Assembly: GCF_036250695.1 (NCBI RefSeq)
Contig: NZ_CP109427.1
Span: forward strand, 7,998,001 to 8,062,000
DNA from: Streptomyces sp. NBC_01497
Lineage (GTDB): Bacteria; Actinomycetota; Actinomycetes; Streptomycetales; Streptomycetaceae
Length of the DNA: 64,000 nt
Direction of reading: 5' to 3'
The notes beneath the pieces are model-generated. The model saw only the letters and a list, made by a program, of their open reading frames with translations, did not search any database and was not told where the DNA came from. Of the stretch, positions 43,567 through 52,345 are shown in pieces; position 1 is the stretch's first letter; every line of letters starts with the position of its first letter. A program made the translations under genes and the position numbers.

Positions 43567-43619
43567 TCCGGCACTCTCCGGGGCGCCACGGCGTCAGGGA
43601 GCGTGGCACTGCCTCGCAC

Positions 43620-43684
43620 ACGACGGCCCCCGTGCGGTTCCCGGGCGGAGTTTTCCTCCGCCCGGGGCCCACGGGGGCCGTCGT
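43620..43684. terminator. Nested double-stem terminator between convergent genes
   Basis: An outer stem of 15 perfect pairs (43620-43634 with 43670-43684) encloses a second perfect 10-pair stem (43640-43649 with 43657-43666) closed by GTTTTCC. It sits between the sedolisin stop and the convergent small membrane protein gene and probably terminates both. Confidence 0.9.
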
Positions 43685-43730
43685 GCGCCCGGGTGCGGCC
43701 GGTTGTTCGTTCCGGGTCCGGGCGCGCGTC

Positions 43731-44015
43731 TCAGTGGAACTGGGGGACGATCAGGTACAGCCCGTACGCGACCGCCGCGAGGCAGGCCAGGAAGCACAGC
43801 CCGGCCACGAACCGCGACAGGGGCGCCGGTCCTGCCGTCCCGGGAGCCGCGCCCCCGGAGAGCCCTGCCTGCTCCGGCGTCGTGGCGGCCGGCTCGCCGT
43901 CCGGTCCCGGCTCTGACAACACCCGTACACCGAGGGCGAAGACGACCACGACGGCGACCGTGGCGCCGATGCTCACGCCCGCCACCTCACCGAGGGCGCT
44001 GAAGTCGATACTCAT
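43731..44015 (-). CDS. Small two-helix membrane protein, PiT-linked
   Basis: This 94-residue protein has an N-terminal transmembrane helix (VAGVSIGATVAVVVVFALGV), a Pro/Gly-rich loop and a second helix near the C-terminus (FVAGLCFLACLAAVAYGLYLIV). I do not recognise a functional family. GGAGGAGA precedes the start. It begins 21 bases after the phosphate transporter stop, so the two are one operon and the small protein may be an accessory subunit of the transporter. Confidence 0.8.
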   Translation of the reverse strand: MSIDFSALGEVAGVSIGATVAVVVVFALGVRVLSEPGPDGEPAATTPEQAGLSGGAAPGTAGPAPLSRFVAGLCFLACLAAVAYGLYLIVPQFH

Positions 44016-44036
44016 GTGCGGTCTCCTCCCGCCGGA

Positions 44037-45182
44037 TCAGACGCCGGCCCTGGCCGCCTGCGCCCGGACGGGCACGGCGTGGTCCTCGTTGACATTGCCG
44101 GACGTCACCGGGTTGCGCCGGGACATGTGGACGATGAAGCCCGACACCGCGGCGGCCACCAGGGCGATCACGATCGTGCCCGCCGTGCCACCGTGCACCA
44201 CGACCCCCGCCGCCACCGCGCCGACCGCCGCGGCCGCGGGAAGCGTGATGCACCACGCCGCGGCCATCCGTCCTGCGACGCCCCATCGGACCTCGGCCAG
44301 CCTGCGGCCGAGCCCGGCGCCGAGGATGCCGCCCGAGCACACCTGCGTCGTCGACAGCGCGAAGCCGAGGTGCGCCGAGGTGAGGATCACCGTCGTCGAC
44401 GCGGCCTCGGCGGCGAACCCCTGCGGCGACTTGATGTCGGTAAGGCCCTTGCCCATCGTCCTGATGATCCGCCAGCCGCCGATGTAGGTACCGAGACCGA
44501 TGGCGAGCCCGGCGGCGCCGATGACCCAGACGGGCGGGCCCGCGTCCGGGCCCAGGGCGCCCGCCGAGATCAGCGTCAGCGTGATCACGCCCATGGTCTT
44601 CTGCGCGTCGTTGGTGCCGTGGGCGAGCGAGACCAGCGAGGCCGAGGCGATCTGCCCGATGCGGAAACCCCGCTCGACCGGACCGGACCCGCCGCGCCGC
44701 GTGATCCGGTACGCGAGATACGTCGCGAACAGCGCCGCGAGCCCCGCGACGAGCGGCGATGCCACCGCCGGGATGATGATCTTCTGTACGACCTGGTCGA
44801 AGTGGACTCCGCGCTGCCCGGCGCCCACCCACACGGCGCCGATCAGACCGCCGAACAGGGCGTGCGAGGAGGAGGAGGGGAGCCCGAGCAGCCACGTCGC
44901 CAGGTTCCAGAGGATGGCACCGACCAGACCGGCGAAGATCATGCCCGGCGTGACCAGGTTGTCCTGAACGATGCCGCCGGAGATGGTCCGGGCGACCTCC
45001 GTGGAGACGAAGGCGCCGACGAGGTTGAGGACACCGCTGATGAGGACGGCCACTTTGGGGCGCAGTGCCCCGGTCGCGATGGAGGTCGCCATGGCGTTCG
45101 CGGTGTCATGGAATCCGTTGGTGAAGTCGAAGGCCAGAGCCGTGACGATCACCACTGCCACAAGGAAGGTGATGTGGTCCAT
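44037..45182 (-). CDS. PiT-family inorganic phosphate transporter
   Basis: This 381-residue membrane protein of the PiT family is a low-affinity phosphate (metal-phosphate) symporter. Both copies of the family signature are visible: FDFTNGFHDTANAMAT at the N-terminus and SLAHGTNDAQKTMGVI in the second half. About ten transmembrane helices are present. I chose ATG at 45182 (MDHITF); ATG at 45191 would add three residues, and neither has a strong ribosome-binding site. It is followed by a small membrane protein gene. Confidence 0.93.
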   Translation of the reverse strand: MDHITFLVAVVIVTALAFDFTNGFHDTANAMATSIATGALRPKVAVLISGVLNLVGAFVSTEVARTISGGIVQDNLVTPGMIFAGLVGAILWNLATWLLGLPSSSSHALFGGLIGAVWVGAGQRGVHFDQVVQKIIIPAVASPLVAGLAALFATYLAYRITRRGGSGPVERGFRIGQIASASLVSLAHGTNDAQKTMGVITLTLISAGALGPDAGPPVWVIGAAGLAIGLGTYIGGWRIIRTMGKGLTDIKSPQGFAAEAASTTVILTSAHLGFALSTTQVCSGGILGAGLGRRLAEVRWGVAGRMAAAWCITLPAAAAVGAVAAGVVVHGGTAGTIVIALVAAAVSGFIVHMSRRNPVTSGNVNEDHAVPVRAQAARAGV

Positions 45183-45636
45183 TCGCCCCATGAAAGCGCG
45201 AGCGGGCGTACCCGGGGCAACAGCGATGTGAAGACGTCAGGTTCTTGTCTCCACAGGTAGGCGACACATCCCGGGGTGCGCCTGAACGCTCGGGCCCGTG
45301 CCCGCGGGTGGCCGGTTCGGCTCCGGGCCCCACGCACCGCGTCCGCCCCCGGGGACCCGACGCGGTGTGGTGCCCCCGGCCGCGGGCTCCGCACCCCCGC
45401 GGACCCCGGCATCACTGGACGGGAACCGCCACCATCCGTCCCGGACGTCGCCAACCCCCGCCCGGAAAAGCCGAGTACGGCCCCGCGAAGGGACCGTGGC
45501 GGGGCCCCGGCGCGGCGCGCGGACAGCGCCTCGGGCGCCGGCCCGGTGCGGACAGCTCCCACCGCGGGGCCGGGAGTGGCAGGGCGATGGGAGCGGACGG
45601 CGGGAGGGGCGGCCCGGTACGGGGCCGCCCCCCGGA
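45183..45636. other. Spacer upstream of the PiT gene
   Basis: 454 bases separate the PiT start from the 3' end of the Lys/Ala-rich protein gene. The distal end holds the terminator at 45606-45631. Phosphate-regulated genes often carry PHO boxes; I could not find a convincing direct repeat here. Confidence 0.4.
45606..45631 (-). terminator. Terminator after the Lys/Ala-rich protein gene
   Basis: GGGGCGGCCC (45606-45615) pairs perfectly with GGGCCGCCCC (45622-45631), loop GGTACG. It ends five bases beyond the stop codon of the gene above. Confidence 0.8.
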
Positions 45637-46242
45637 TCAGACGCGCTCGCGGTACAGACCCCGGCCCGCGCGGTCGGCGCGGGACGTCGCGACCAGACGG
45701 TCGAGTGTGCTGCGCACGGCGTTGATGTCACCGGGGCTCCCGTCACGGCCGAGGACCTTCGCCACGTCACGTGCCCTGACCGTGCCGCCCTTGGCGTCGG
45801 CGAGGATGTCGAGCACCTGCCGGGTGAGGCCGTTGGCCTGCTCCTTGTCCTCGGTGCGCTCCTCGGACTTCTTCGCGGGGGCGGGCTTGGCCGCCGCCTT
45901 GGCCGCACGCACGGGCTTCTTGGCCGGGCCGCGCTTCTTGGCGACGGCCTTCTTCGAGCCGGAGCGGCGCGGTGCCGGCACCGAGGCGACCGGCTCCTCG
46001 GCCGGCTCGGCGACGGTCTCGGCCTCTGTGGCGGCGGCCTCCTCGGTCCCTTCCAGCACGTGCGGCACACCGGACAGCGCCTGGAGCGCCGTCAGGGCCG
46101 AACGCACCGATTCGAGGCGCTCGGTGACCGCGGCGAGTTCCTTCTCCAGAGACTGCTGGTGTGCCTCAAGGCGGGGAAGTTCCGCCTGGAGGAGAGTGGT
46201 TGTCGCCTCGACACTGCTGGGAGAGGCGGGTGCGGATGTCAT
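45637..46242 (-). CDS. Coiled-coil, Lys/Ala-rich protein with C-terminal winged helix (nucleoid-associated candidate)
   Basis: This 201-residue protein has three parts. The N-terminal coiled coil (LLQAELPRLEAHQQSLEKEL, about 17-60) precedes an acidic stretch. A strongly basic Ala/Lys/Pro-rich segment (about 92-127: SKKAVAKKRGPAKKPVR, KPAPAKKSEER) resembles histone-H1 tails. The C-terminal part (about 137-201: LTRQVLDILADAKGGTVRAR, NAVRSTLDRLV, GRGLYRERV) resembles a winged helix. No enzymatic motif is present. It could bind DNA non-specifically as a nucleoid protein. This is inference from composition. The gene ends at a terminator. Confidence 0.7.
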   Translation of the reverse strand: MTSAPASPSSVEATTTLLQAELPRLEAHQQSLEKELAAVTERLESVRSALTALQALSGVPHVLEGTEEAAATEAETVAEPAEEPVASVPAPRRSGSKKAVAKKRGPAKKPVRAAKAAAKPAPAKKSEERTEDKEQANGLTRQVLDILADAKGGTVRARDVAKVLGRDGSPGDINAVRSTLDRLVATSRADRAGRGLYRERV

Positions 46243-46607
46243 TGGTGTCCCTTTCCGTCAGGAGCCACCGGCCGTTGTTCCCGTCGGTGGCCTGTGCCAA
46301 CAAAGCCTAGGCTCTCCACGGCGCCACGTGGGCGGCAGGTGATCGTTCGGCGTCACACGCATGCACAACGACTCGGGTTCGACACCGGTTCCTGTTCACG
46401 GCGAACGCATCGGGCACCACCGTACACACCCTTCCTGACGTGCATGAACGCGCCCTTCCCACAAACCCTTCCGTCCCCGTCGCGGTCGCCGGCGGCGGAT
46501 TCGGGGGCCCCGGTACCGTGCGTGTGACAGAAAGCGTAGAACGTGCACGGTAGTTGACGCGCGCTTTCCGGGCTATGGGCGCACCCGACCGCGTGGCGGT
46601 GTACCGT
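46243..46607. other. Spacer upstream of the Lys/Ala-rich protein gene
   Basis: 365 bases without a gene, upstream of the minus-strand Lys/Ala-rich gene and downstream of the minus-strand methyltransferase gene. I see no strong hairpin, repeat or ORF. Confidence 0.4.
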
Positions 46608-47348
46608 TCACGCCTTGCGTGCGAGGACCGTCAGACACCGGGGGGCGCCGTCGGCCCTCCTGCCGAAGCTCTCGGCGGCCCGCAACCGCACGGAGAAGCC
46701 CGCGTCCGCCAACTCGCGCAGCGCGTCGGGCAGCCCGAAGGTCCGGTAGTACATGACGAACGGCGGCCTCCACACCGCGTTGCGCACCCGCATCGCGGCG
46801 TCGAACCCCCACATCGCCCAGTAGGGCAGTGACCCCACCCGCGCCGGCGCGGGGAGCGGGAAAACGAAGAGGCCGCCCGGCCTCAGCGCCGCGTGCACAC
46901 CCGCGAACACCGCGGGCCGCTCGGTGGGCAGGAAGTGCCCGAAAGCGCCGAAACTGGTGGCGAGATCGAACACTTCGTCGAACGGAAGTGCCCGTGCGTC
47001 CGCCCGTACCCACTCCACATCCGGCGCCCCGCCGGAATCCGACGGGACCCCCGCGAACGCTCTCCGGGCCTGCGCGAGCATGCCAGGACTGAAGTCGAGG
47101 CCGGTCACCCGCTCCTCGCACACGCGGCGCAGTGCCCGTACCCCCGCTCCGGTACCGCAGCACACGTCGAGCCCGGTGCGGAACGGGCCGAGCGGGCGCA
47201 CCGCGGAGACCACCGCGTCGAGGAACGGCCCCGGCGTGCGGAAGGGAGTCGCGTCGAACTTCGGCGCCAGCAGGTCGTATCCGTGTTCCACGGACGACAG
47301 TGCCTGAACGGCCAGTTCGGTGAGGGAGGGCCCACGGTCGAAGAACAT
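46608..47348 (-). CDS. Class I SAM-dependent methyltransferase
   Basis: This 246-residue protein has the Rossmann-type methyltransferase fold. The SAM motif I is LDVCCGTGAGVRAL, motif II VTGLDFSPGMLAQA, and ADARALPF and SFGAFGHF follow. The substrate cannot be predicted. The ATG (47348-47346) overlaps the stop codon of the upstream phosphotransferase-like gene (TGATG), so it is translationally coupled to it. Confidence 0.88.
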   Translation of the reverse strand: MFFDRGPSLTELAVQALSSVEHGYDLLAPKFDATPFRTPGPFLDAVVSAVRPLGPFRTGLDVCCGTGAGVRALRRVCEERVTGLDFSPGMLAQARRAFAGVPSDSGGAPDVEWVRADARALPFDEVFDLATSFGAFGHFLPTERPAVFAGVHAALRPGGLFVFPLPAPARVGSLPYWAMWGFDAAMRVRNAVWRPPFVMYYRTFGLPDALRELADAGFSVRLRAAESFGRRADGAPRCLTVLARKA

Positions 47349-48388
47349 CACCCCCCAGCGTAGGCGCCGCCCGTGAGCCCCCTGGCGTCCGCCACCAACT
47401 CGTCCAGCCACTGCGGCCAGTCCGCCACCACACCGACACCCTCCTCGACGACCCACCGCAGCGCCTGCACCGTCCAGCACAGCCCGCCGACCGCCAGATC
47501 CGACAGGACCCCACCGGGAGGCAGGCCCGCCGCCCGCGCGAAGACCCCGGGCAGTGCCGCCACGCCGACCTGCTCGGCCAGTCCTGCCTTTCGCGCGTCC
47601 CGCAGCAGGCAGTACAGATCGCCGAGATGCCCGCCCACATACGCGAGTGGCCAGTCGACGACCGTGACGGCGCCGTCCGGACCGAGCACCAGGTTCTTCG
47701 GGTGGAAGTCGCTGTGCACCACCGTGGGCGGCGCGGTGTCGTCCAGGTGCGCGGCGAGCCACCGGGCGGGCCCGTCCAGCGCTCCGGCGAGCCGTGGCCG
47801 CAACCGGGCCACGCCCGCCGCCGCGACCCGCGCGGACTCGGCGAAGCGTGCCGCGTCACGCACCGGCGCCGGCGCTCTGTCCTGCCGGGTGAGCCGCCGC
47901 GATGCCGCCGCGCGCATCCGCGCCAGTGCCCGTACGGCCTCGCCGTACCCCTCGGCGCTCGGCCGCTGCTCCAGCGTGTGCGTTCCCGCGTCGGTCAGGA
48001 CCAGCACCACCGCGCCGTCGCCTTCGCCGCCCACCGACGCCAGCAGGCGCGGCGCCGGCAGCCCGAGCGGCACCACCAGGCTCCGGTAGCGGGCGGCCTC
48101 GGCCGCCATCCCGCCCGTCGCGCGCTTCACGATCACGGTCTTCGGCCCTTTCCCGCCTGTGAGTTCGAGCCGCCACACCTCGGAGAGGCCCCACGCGCGC
48201 AGCCGCCAGCCCCGTACCGGCTTCGCACCGCGTCCTAGCGGTACGTACCCGTCCGTCAGCCAGGCGGGCAGTGCGGCGGCCGACACGCCGGGAGGCCCGG
48301 TGGTGCCGCGGAAGGGAGGGACGGGAAAACCGGTACCCGATACGTGATCCACCGCGCCATCATGCGGCCCGGGCAGCAGAACGCCCAC
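47348..48388 (-). CDS. Aminoglycoside phosphotransferase/choline-kinase-like protein
   Basis: This 346-residue protein has the protein-kinase-like fold of the APH family. The phosphotransfer motif VVHSDFHPKNLVLG (HxDxxxxN) and the metal-binding Asp in VTVVDWPLAYVGG are present, with a divergent nucleotide Lys in TVIVKRAT. Such proteins phosphorylate small alcohols (choline, homoserine-like compounds, aminoglycosides), and the substrate is unknown. GTG at 48388 is the earliest start; a GTG 36 bases later is possible. The stop overlaps the methyltransferase start, forming a two-gene operon. Confidence 0.8.
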   Translation of the reverse strand: MGVLLPGPHDGAVDHVSGTGFPVPPFRGTTGPPGVSAAALPAWLTDGYVPLGRGAKPVRGWRLRAWGLSEVWRLELTGGKGPKTVIVKRATGGMAAEAARYRSLVVPLGLPAPRLLASVGGEGDGAVVLVLTDAGTHTLEQRPSAEGYGEAVRALARMRAAASRRLTRQDRAPAPVRDAARFAESARVAAAGVARLRPRLAGALDGPARWLAAHLDDTAPPTVVHSDFHPKNLVLGPDGAVTVVDWPLAYVGGHLGDLYCLLRDARKAGLAEQVGVAALPGVFARAAGLPPGGVLSDLAVGGLCWTVQALRWVVEEGVGVVADWPQWLDELVADARGLTGGAYAGG

Positions 48389-48533
48389 CTGCCCGCATCA
48401 CCGGCCATGCGCTACCTGCCACTGCCACCAGTCACCAGCCACCGTCAACAGCCGCCAGGCCGGCGCCGGGCCGCGATCGAAGAGCCCGCTGCCGCCTTCC
48501 CCGCCTGCCGGCCCGTCCTGTCAGGGAGTTCCT

Positions 48534-49694
48534 GTGCGTCTGCTCGTCCTCGGCGGTACCAAGTACCTCGGCCGCCACTTCGTCACCCACGCCCTGAGTC
48601 GGGGGCACGACCTGACGCTGTTCCACCGCGGCCGCACCGGGCCCGCGCTGTTCCCGGGCGTGCGGCGCCTGTTCGGCGACCGGGACACGGACCCGCGGAG
48701 CGGTCTTGCCGCGTTGCGCACGGGGGAGTGGGACGCCGTCGTCGACTTCAGCGGTTTCCTGCCCCGGCAGGTGAGGGCCACCGCCCGCCTGCTCGCGCCC
48801 CGCGTCCGTCACTACGTGCTGATGTCGAGCATCGCCGTCTACCCGCGCTCGGCCACCGCCGGTCGCACCGAGGACGTCCCGCTGCGGCGGCTCGACCTGC
48901 CCCCGGGGCGCACGCCTGAGGAGGTCGGGAGCTTCACGGCGCAGACGTACGGACCGCTGAAGGCGGCGGCGGAGCGCGCCGCGGTGGAGGAGTGCGACGG
49001 CCGCGCGACACTGGTGCGGGCCGGGCTCGTCACGGGTCCCGGGGACCCCTTCGGTGCCTTCCCCGGCTGGGCACTCGCCATGGCGGGAGAGGGCGGGAGG
49101 GACGGCACCGTGCCGTGCGCGGCCCGCCCCGGCCAGCCCCTCCAGATCACCGACGCCCGTGATCTCGCGGCGTTCATGGTCCGCATGGCGACCGTCCCGT
49201 TGCCCGGTCCCTACAACGTGACCGCGCCGCCCGTCACGTTCGCGACGATGCTGGAGACCTGCCGGGCGGCCTGCGGCGGTACGGCTCGTGTGCGGTGGAC
49301 GGGTCCGTGGAACGAGCCGGGACCACGGAAGGGCGCCGAGGCATACGGGTACCCCGAGACCAACGGGACGCCCGAGACGAACGAGATGAACGAGATGAAC
49401 AAGGGAAAGGGACACCGGACGCCCGAGGGGTGCGGGACGCCCGAGGCGCAGGACGGCGACAGCCGACACGCGGCGAACGCGTCGGGTGTCCGCCACGGAG
49501 GGCCCGCCCGCAACGTCGACGAGCATGCGGCAGGCATCGTGCAGCCGGCCGACGGCAGTGACGACGCCGTCTTCCAGCTCTCCACACGGCGCGCGCGGGA
49601 CGCGGGGTACCGGGCCCGTCCGCTGGCCGACACCGCCCGCTCCACCGTGACCTGGGCCCTTCGCACAGGAGCCGTGTTCACCAGCCCGCACTGA
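48534..49694 (+). CDS. NAD-dependent epimerase/dehydratase with a low-complexity insert
   Basis: This 386-residue extended-SDR protein has VRLLVLGGTKYLGRHFV at the N-terminus (glycine-rich nucleotide motif), SGFLPRQV, SSIAVYP and the Tyr/Lys pair in TYGPLK. Its C-terminal half is interrupted at about residues 265-345 by a hydrophilic Glu/Asn/Pro/Thr/Gly-rich run (ETNGTPETNEMNEMNKGKG ... GGPARNVDEH). The conserved terminal block (STRRARDAGYRARPLADT) resumes afterwards. The insert is encoded by GAACGAGAT-like short repeats. It probably extends a surface loop, and function may be retained. GGGAG lies before the GTG start. The substrate is unknown. Confidence 0.82.
   Translation: MRLLVLGGTKYLGRHFVTHALSRGHDLTLFHRGRTGPALFPGVRRLFGDRDTDPRSGLAALRTGEWDAVVDFSGFLPRQVRATARLLAPRVRHYVLMSSIAVYPRSATAGRTEDVPLRRLDLPPGRTPEEVGSFTAQTYGPLKAAAERAAVEECDGRATLVRAGLVTGPGDPFGAFPGWALAMAGEGGRDGTVPCAARPGQPLQITDARDLAAFMVRMATVPLPGPYNVTAPPVTFATMLETCRAACGGTARVRWTGPWNEPGPRKGAEAYGYPETNGTPETNEMNEMNKGKGHRTPEGCGTPEAQDGDSRHAANASGVRHGGPARNVDEHAAGIVQPADGSDDAVFQLSTRRARDAGYRARPLADTARSTVTWALRTGAVFTSPH
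49375..49410 (+). repeat. GAACGAGAT short repeats inside the epimerase gene
   Basis: AACGAGATGAACGAGATGAA is a nearly perfect nonamer repeat with an AG-rich strand. It encodes NEMNEMN. It resembles the run at 12806-12862 and lies in a segment missing from family homologues. Confidence 0.6.
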
Positions 49695-49785
49695 CGCCGG
49701 GCGGGGGTTGTGCGCCGGGCCGCCTGCCGCCGGACGGGTGGGCCCGGCGCCGGGCGGCGGCCGGGAGCGACTATCGTAGGTCGAC

Positions 49786-50721
49786 ATGTCCGTCCCTGAG
49801 ATCGTCCGTATCGTCTCCCGCGACTCGCCGATGGCCCTGGCCCAGGTGGAGCGCGTCCGCGCCGAGCTGAGCGCGGCCCACCCCGGCATCACCACCGAGG
49901 TCGTCCCGGTGAAGACCACGGGCGACAAGTGGCTCGGGGACCTGTCCAAGGTCGAGGGCAAGGGCGCGTTCACCAAGGAGGTCGACGCGGCCCTCCTCGC
50001 GGGCGAGGCCGACCTCGCGGTGCACTGCGTGAAGGACATCCCCGCGGACCGGCCGCTGCCCGCGGGCACCACCTTCGCGGCGTTCCTCAAGCGGGACGAC
50101 GTGCGGGACGCGCTGATCCACCCCGGCGGACTCACCCTCGACGAACTGCCGGACGGCACCAGGATCGGCACGTCGTCCGTGCGCCGCGTCGCCCAGCTCG
50201 CCGCGTCGCACCCGCACCTGGAGTGCGTTCCGCTGCGGGGCAACGCCAACCGCCGGCTCGACAAGCTCGCAGCGGGCGATGTCGACGCGCTGCTGCTCGC
50301 CGCCGCCGGGCTCGCCCGGATCGGCCGCGAGGACGTGATCACGGAGATCCTGTCCACGGACACGATGTGCCCGCCGATCGGCGCCGGAGTGCTGGCCCTG
50401 CAGTGCCGCGAGGGCGACACCGCCGTCATCGACACGGTGAGCGACCTCGGCGACCCGGACACCTACCGCGAGACCACCGCCGAGCGGATGTTCCTGCACG
50501 TCCTTCAGGGCCACTGCAACTCGCCCATCGCGGGCTTCGCGAAGGCCGAGCGGGGCGGCGACCTGTCGCTGCGCGCGTGCGTGTTCTCCCCGGACGGCAA
50601 GACCGTCCTCAACGCGCACGAGTGGGCGGGCCCGCTCGACCCGGCGACGCTCGGCACCTCGGTCGCGGTCAGCCTGCTCCGCCAGGGCGCGCGCGACCTG
50701 ATCGACGGCATCGCGCACTGA
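49786..50721 (+). CDS. hemC: Hydroxymethylbilane synthase-like protein (possible second HemC)
   Basis: This 311-residue protein makes the linear tetrapyrrole hydroxymethylbilane from porphobilinogen, if active. [60 protein letters not shown] and AAAGLARIG are family blocks. The probable dipyrromethane-cofactor Cys is C244 in [11 protein letters not shown]. Here it sits in a GHCNSP context, where the usual motif is GGC(Q/S)VP. A conserved HSxKD-like site reads HCVKDIP. Streptomyces have a main hemC in a haem cluster, and no other haem gene is near this one, so it is likely a paralogue. TATCGT lies seven bases before the ATG. A terminator follows. Confidence 0.85.
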   Translation: MSVPEIVRIVSRDSPMALAQVERVRAELSAAHPGITTEVVPVKTTGDKWLGDLSKVEGKGAFTKEVDAALLAGEADLAVHCVKDIPADRPLPAGTTFAAFLKRDDVRDALIHPGGLTLDELPDGTRIGTSSVRRVAQLAASHPHLECVPLRGNANRRLDKLAAGDVDALLLAAAGLARIGREDVITEILSTDTMCPPIGAGVLALQCREGDTAVIDTVSDLGDPDTYRETTAERMFLHVLQGHCNSPIAGFAKAERGGDLSLRACVFSPDGKTVLNAHEWAGPLDPATLGTSVAVSLLRQGARDLIDGIAH

Positions 50722-50743
50722 CGGCCGGCTTCCTCCCGCGTAC

Positions 50744-50768
50744 GCGGCACGGCTGAGGGCCGTGCCGC
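50744..50768 (+). terminator. Terminator after the hemC-like gene
   Basis: GCGGCACGGC (50744-50753) pairs perfectly with GCCGTGCCGC (50759-50768), loop TGAGG, 22 bases after the stop. Confidence 0.85.
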
Positions 50769-50905
50769 CTGGCGGGGCGCGGCTCCCGGGCGGCGAGCGC
50801 CGCAGCTCTCGCCCCGCGGCCCCGGCGAACGGACGCCAGGCGTCCGCCATCCCGGCGTGGCGCTGCCGTTCCCCCGGCGTCACCGGGGACTGAGATCGTC
50901 CACGG

Positions 50906-52345
50906 ATGCTCGCCCTGAACGTGGACCTCGACCCGGGCCGCTGCCGCATCCTCGGGTTCACCGGGTCACTCGCGCTGACGGCGGGCGGGCTCACGGCCGG
51001 CGCCCTCCCGGTGCACGACACCTTCCCGCCCTCCGCCGGCCGCGTCGCCCTCGGCGTGCTGTGCGGGTACTTCGGGCTCGTGCTGCTGGTGGCCGCGTGG
51101 TGGTGGCTCGGCGGCGCACTGCGCGGGCCGCGTCCGCCCGCGCCGCGCGAGCTGGTGCTCACCCTGTTCGTGTGGGCCGCTCCGCTGCTGTGCGGCCCGC
51201 CGCTGTTCAGCAGGGACGTCTACAGCTACCTCGCGCAGGGCGCCATGGTCGACGGCGGGATCGACGTGTACCACCACGGCCCCGCCGACCTTGGCGGCCC
51301 GCTCGCCGCCGAGGTCGCGCCGGTGTGGGCGCACACCCCTGCCCCCTACGGTCCGGTCTTCCTCGCCGTCGCGGGCCGGGCCGCCCGGCTCACCGGGTCC
51401 GATGTGGGCGCGGGCGTCCTCGGCATGCGCGGTGTGGCGCTGCTCGGCGTGGGTCTGCTCGTCGCGCTGTTGCCGGTCCTCGCCCGCCGTTGCGGTGTCG
51501 ACCCGGCGGCGGCCCTGTGGCTGGGCGCGCTCAACCCGCTGGTGGTGCTGCACCTCGTCTCCGGTGCCCACAACGACGCCCTGATGCTCGGGCTGCTCGT
51601 CGCGGGACTCGCGGTGGCGGCCGGCGGCCGGCCGCTCGTCGCCACCGTGCTCGTCACACTCGCCGGCCTCGTCAAGGCGCCCGCCGCGCTGGGCCTGCCC
51701 GCCGTCGCGGCACTGTGGGCGCCCGCCCTCACGGGCAGGGCACGTACCGTCAGGGCCCTCGCCATGACGGCGGTGCTCGCCCTCGCGACCACGGTTTTGG
51801 TGACCGCTCTCGTCGGTACCGGATACGGCTGGATCGGCACCCTCGGCACGCCCGTCTCGTCCGGGAACTGGTCACTGACCAGCGGTCTCGGCCGGATCAC
51901 CGCCGCTGTCCTGGGCGCCGTGCCCGGCGACGACGCACTGGCGCGGTTGGCCGTGCCGCTGTGGCGCAGGCTCGGGCTCGCGGGCACCGCCGCGCTGGTG
52001 GTGGCGGCCTGGCTGCGCCGGGCCCGGCTCGGGGCCGTCCACGCCCTCGGCTTGAGTCTCCTGGCCGTCTTCCTGCTGGGCCCGGCGCTGCGGCCCTGGT
52101 ACGCGCTGTGGGGTCTCGTCCTGGTGGGCGCGTCGGCGCCGGCCGGCCGGCTGCGCACCGGCGCCGCGGCGGTGGGCGGAGCCCTCGCGTTCGTCCTCAT
52201 GCCGGACGGATTCCCGCCCGGTGGGCTCCAGTTGACCCTGGCCGTGTGCGGTGGTGTGCTCGCTGTCCTGGCGTTGTGGTGGATGCTCCTGCTCGCCCCT
52301 GCCGCGTCGCCGGTGGCGCCCTCGCTCCCGAGGACCGCGCTGTGA
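50906..52345 (+). CDS. MptB-like polyprenol-phosphomannose mannosyltransferase
   Basis: This 479-residue integral membrane protein has about 12 hydrophobic helices. The motif FSRDVYSYLAQGAMVDGGID is typical of the GT-C family MptB group, alpha-1,6-mannosyltransferases that use polyprenol-phosphomannose on the outer face. HTPAPYGPVFL and GAHNDALMLGLL are also conserved in the group. Mannose transfer is from family knowledge. The stop (52343-52345) overlaps the GTG start of the next gene, so the two are translationally coupled and probably act in the same glycan pathway. Confidence 0.82.
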   Translation: MLALNVDLDPGRCRILGFTGSLALTAGGLTAGALPVHDTFPPSAGRVALGVLCGYFGLVLLVAAWWWLGGALRGPRPPAPRELVLTLFVWAAPLLCGPPLFSRDVYSYLAQGAMVDGGIDVYHHGPADLGGPLAAEVAPVWAHTPAPYGPVFLAVAGRAARLTGSDVGAGVLGMRGVALLGVGLLVALLPVLARRCGVDPAAALWLGALNPLVVLHLVSGAHNDALMLGLLVAGLAVAAGGRPLVATVLVTLAGLVKAPAALGLPAVAALWAPALTGRARTVRALAMTAVLALATTVLVTALVGTGYGWIGTLGTPVSSGNWSLTSGLGRITAAVLGAVPGDDALARLAVPLWRRLGLAGTAALVVAAWLRRARLGAVHALGLSLLAVFLLGPALRPWYALWGLVLVGASAPAGRLRTGAAAVGGALAFVLMPDGFPPGGLQLTLAVCGGVLAVLALWWMLLLAPAASPVAPSLPRTAL

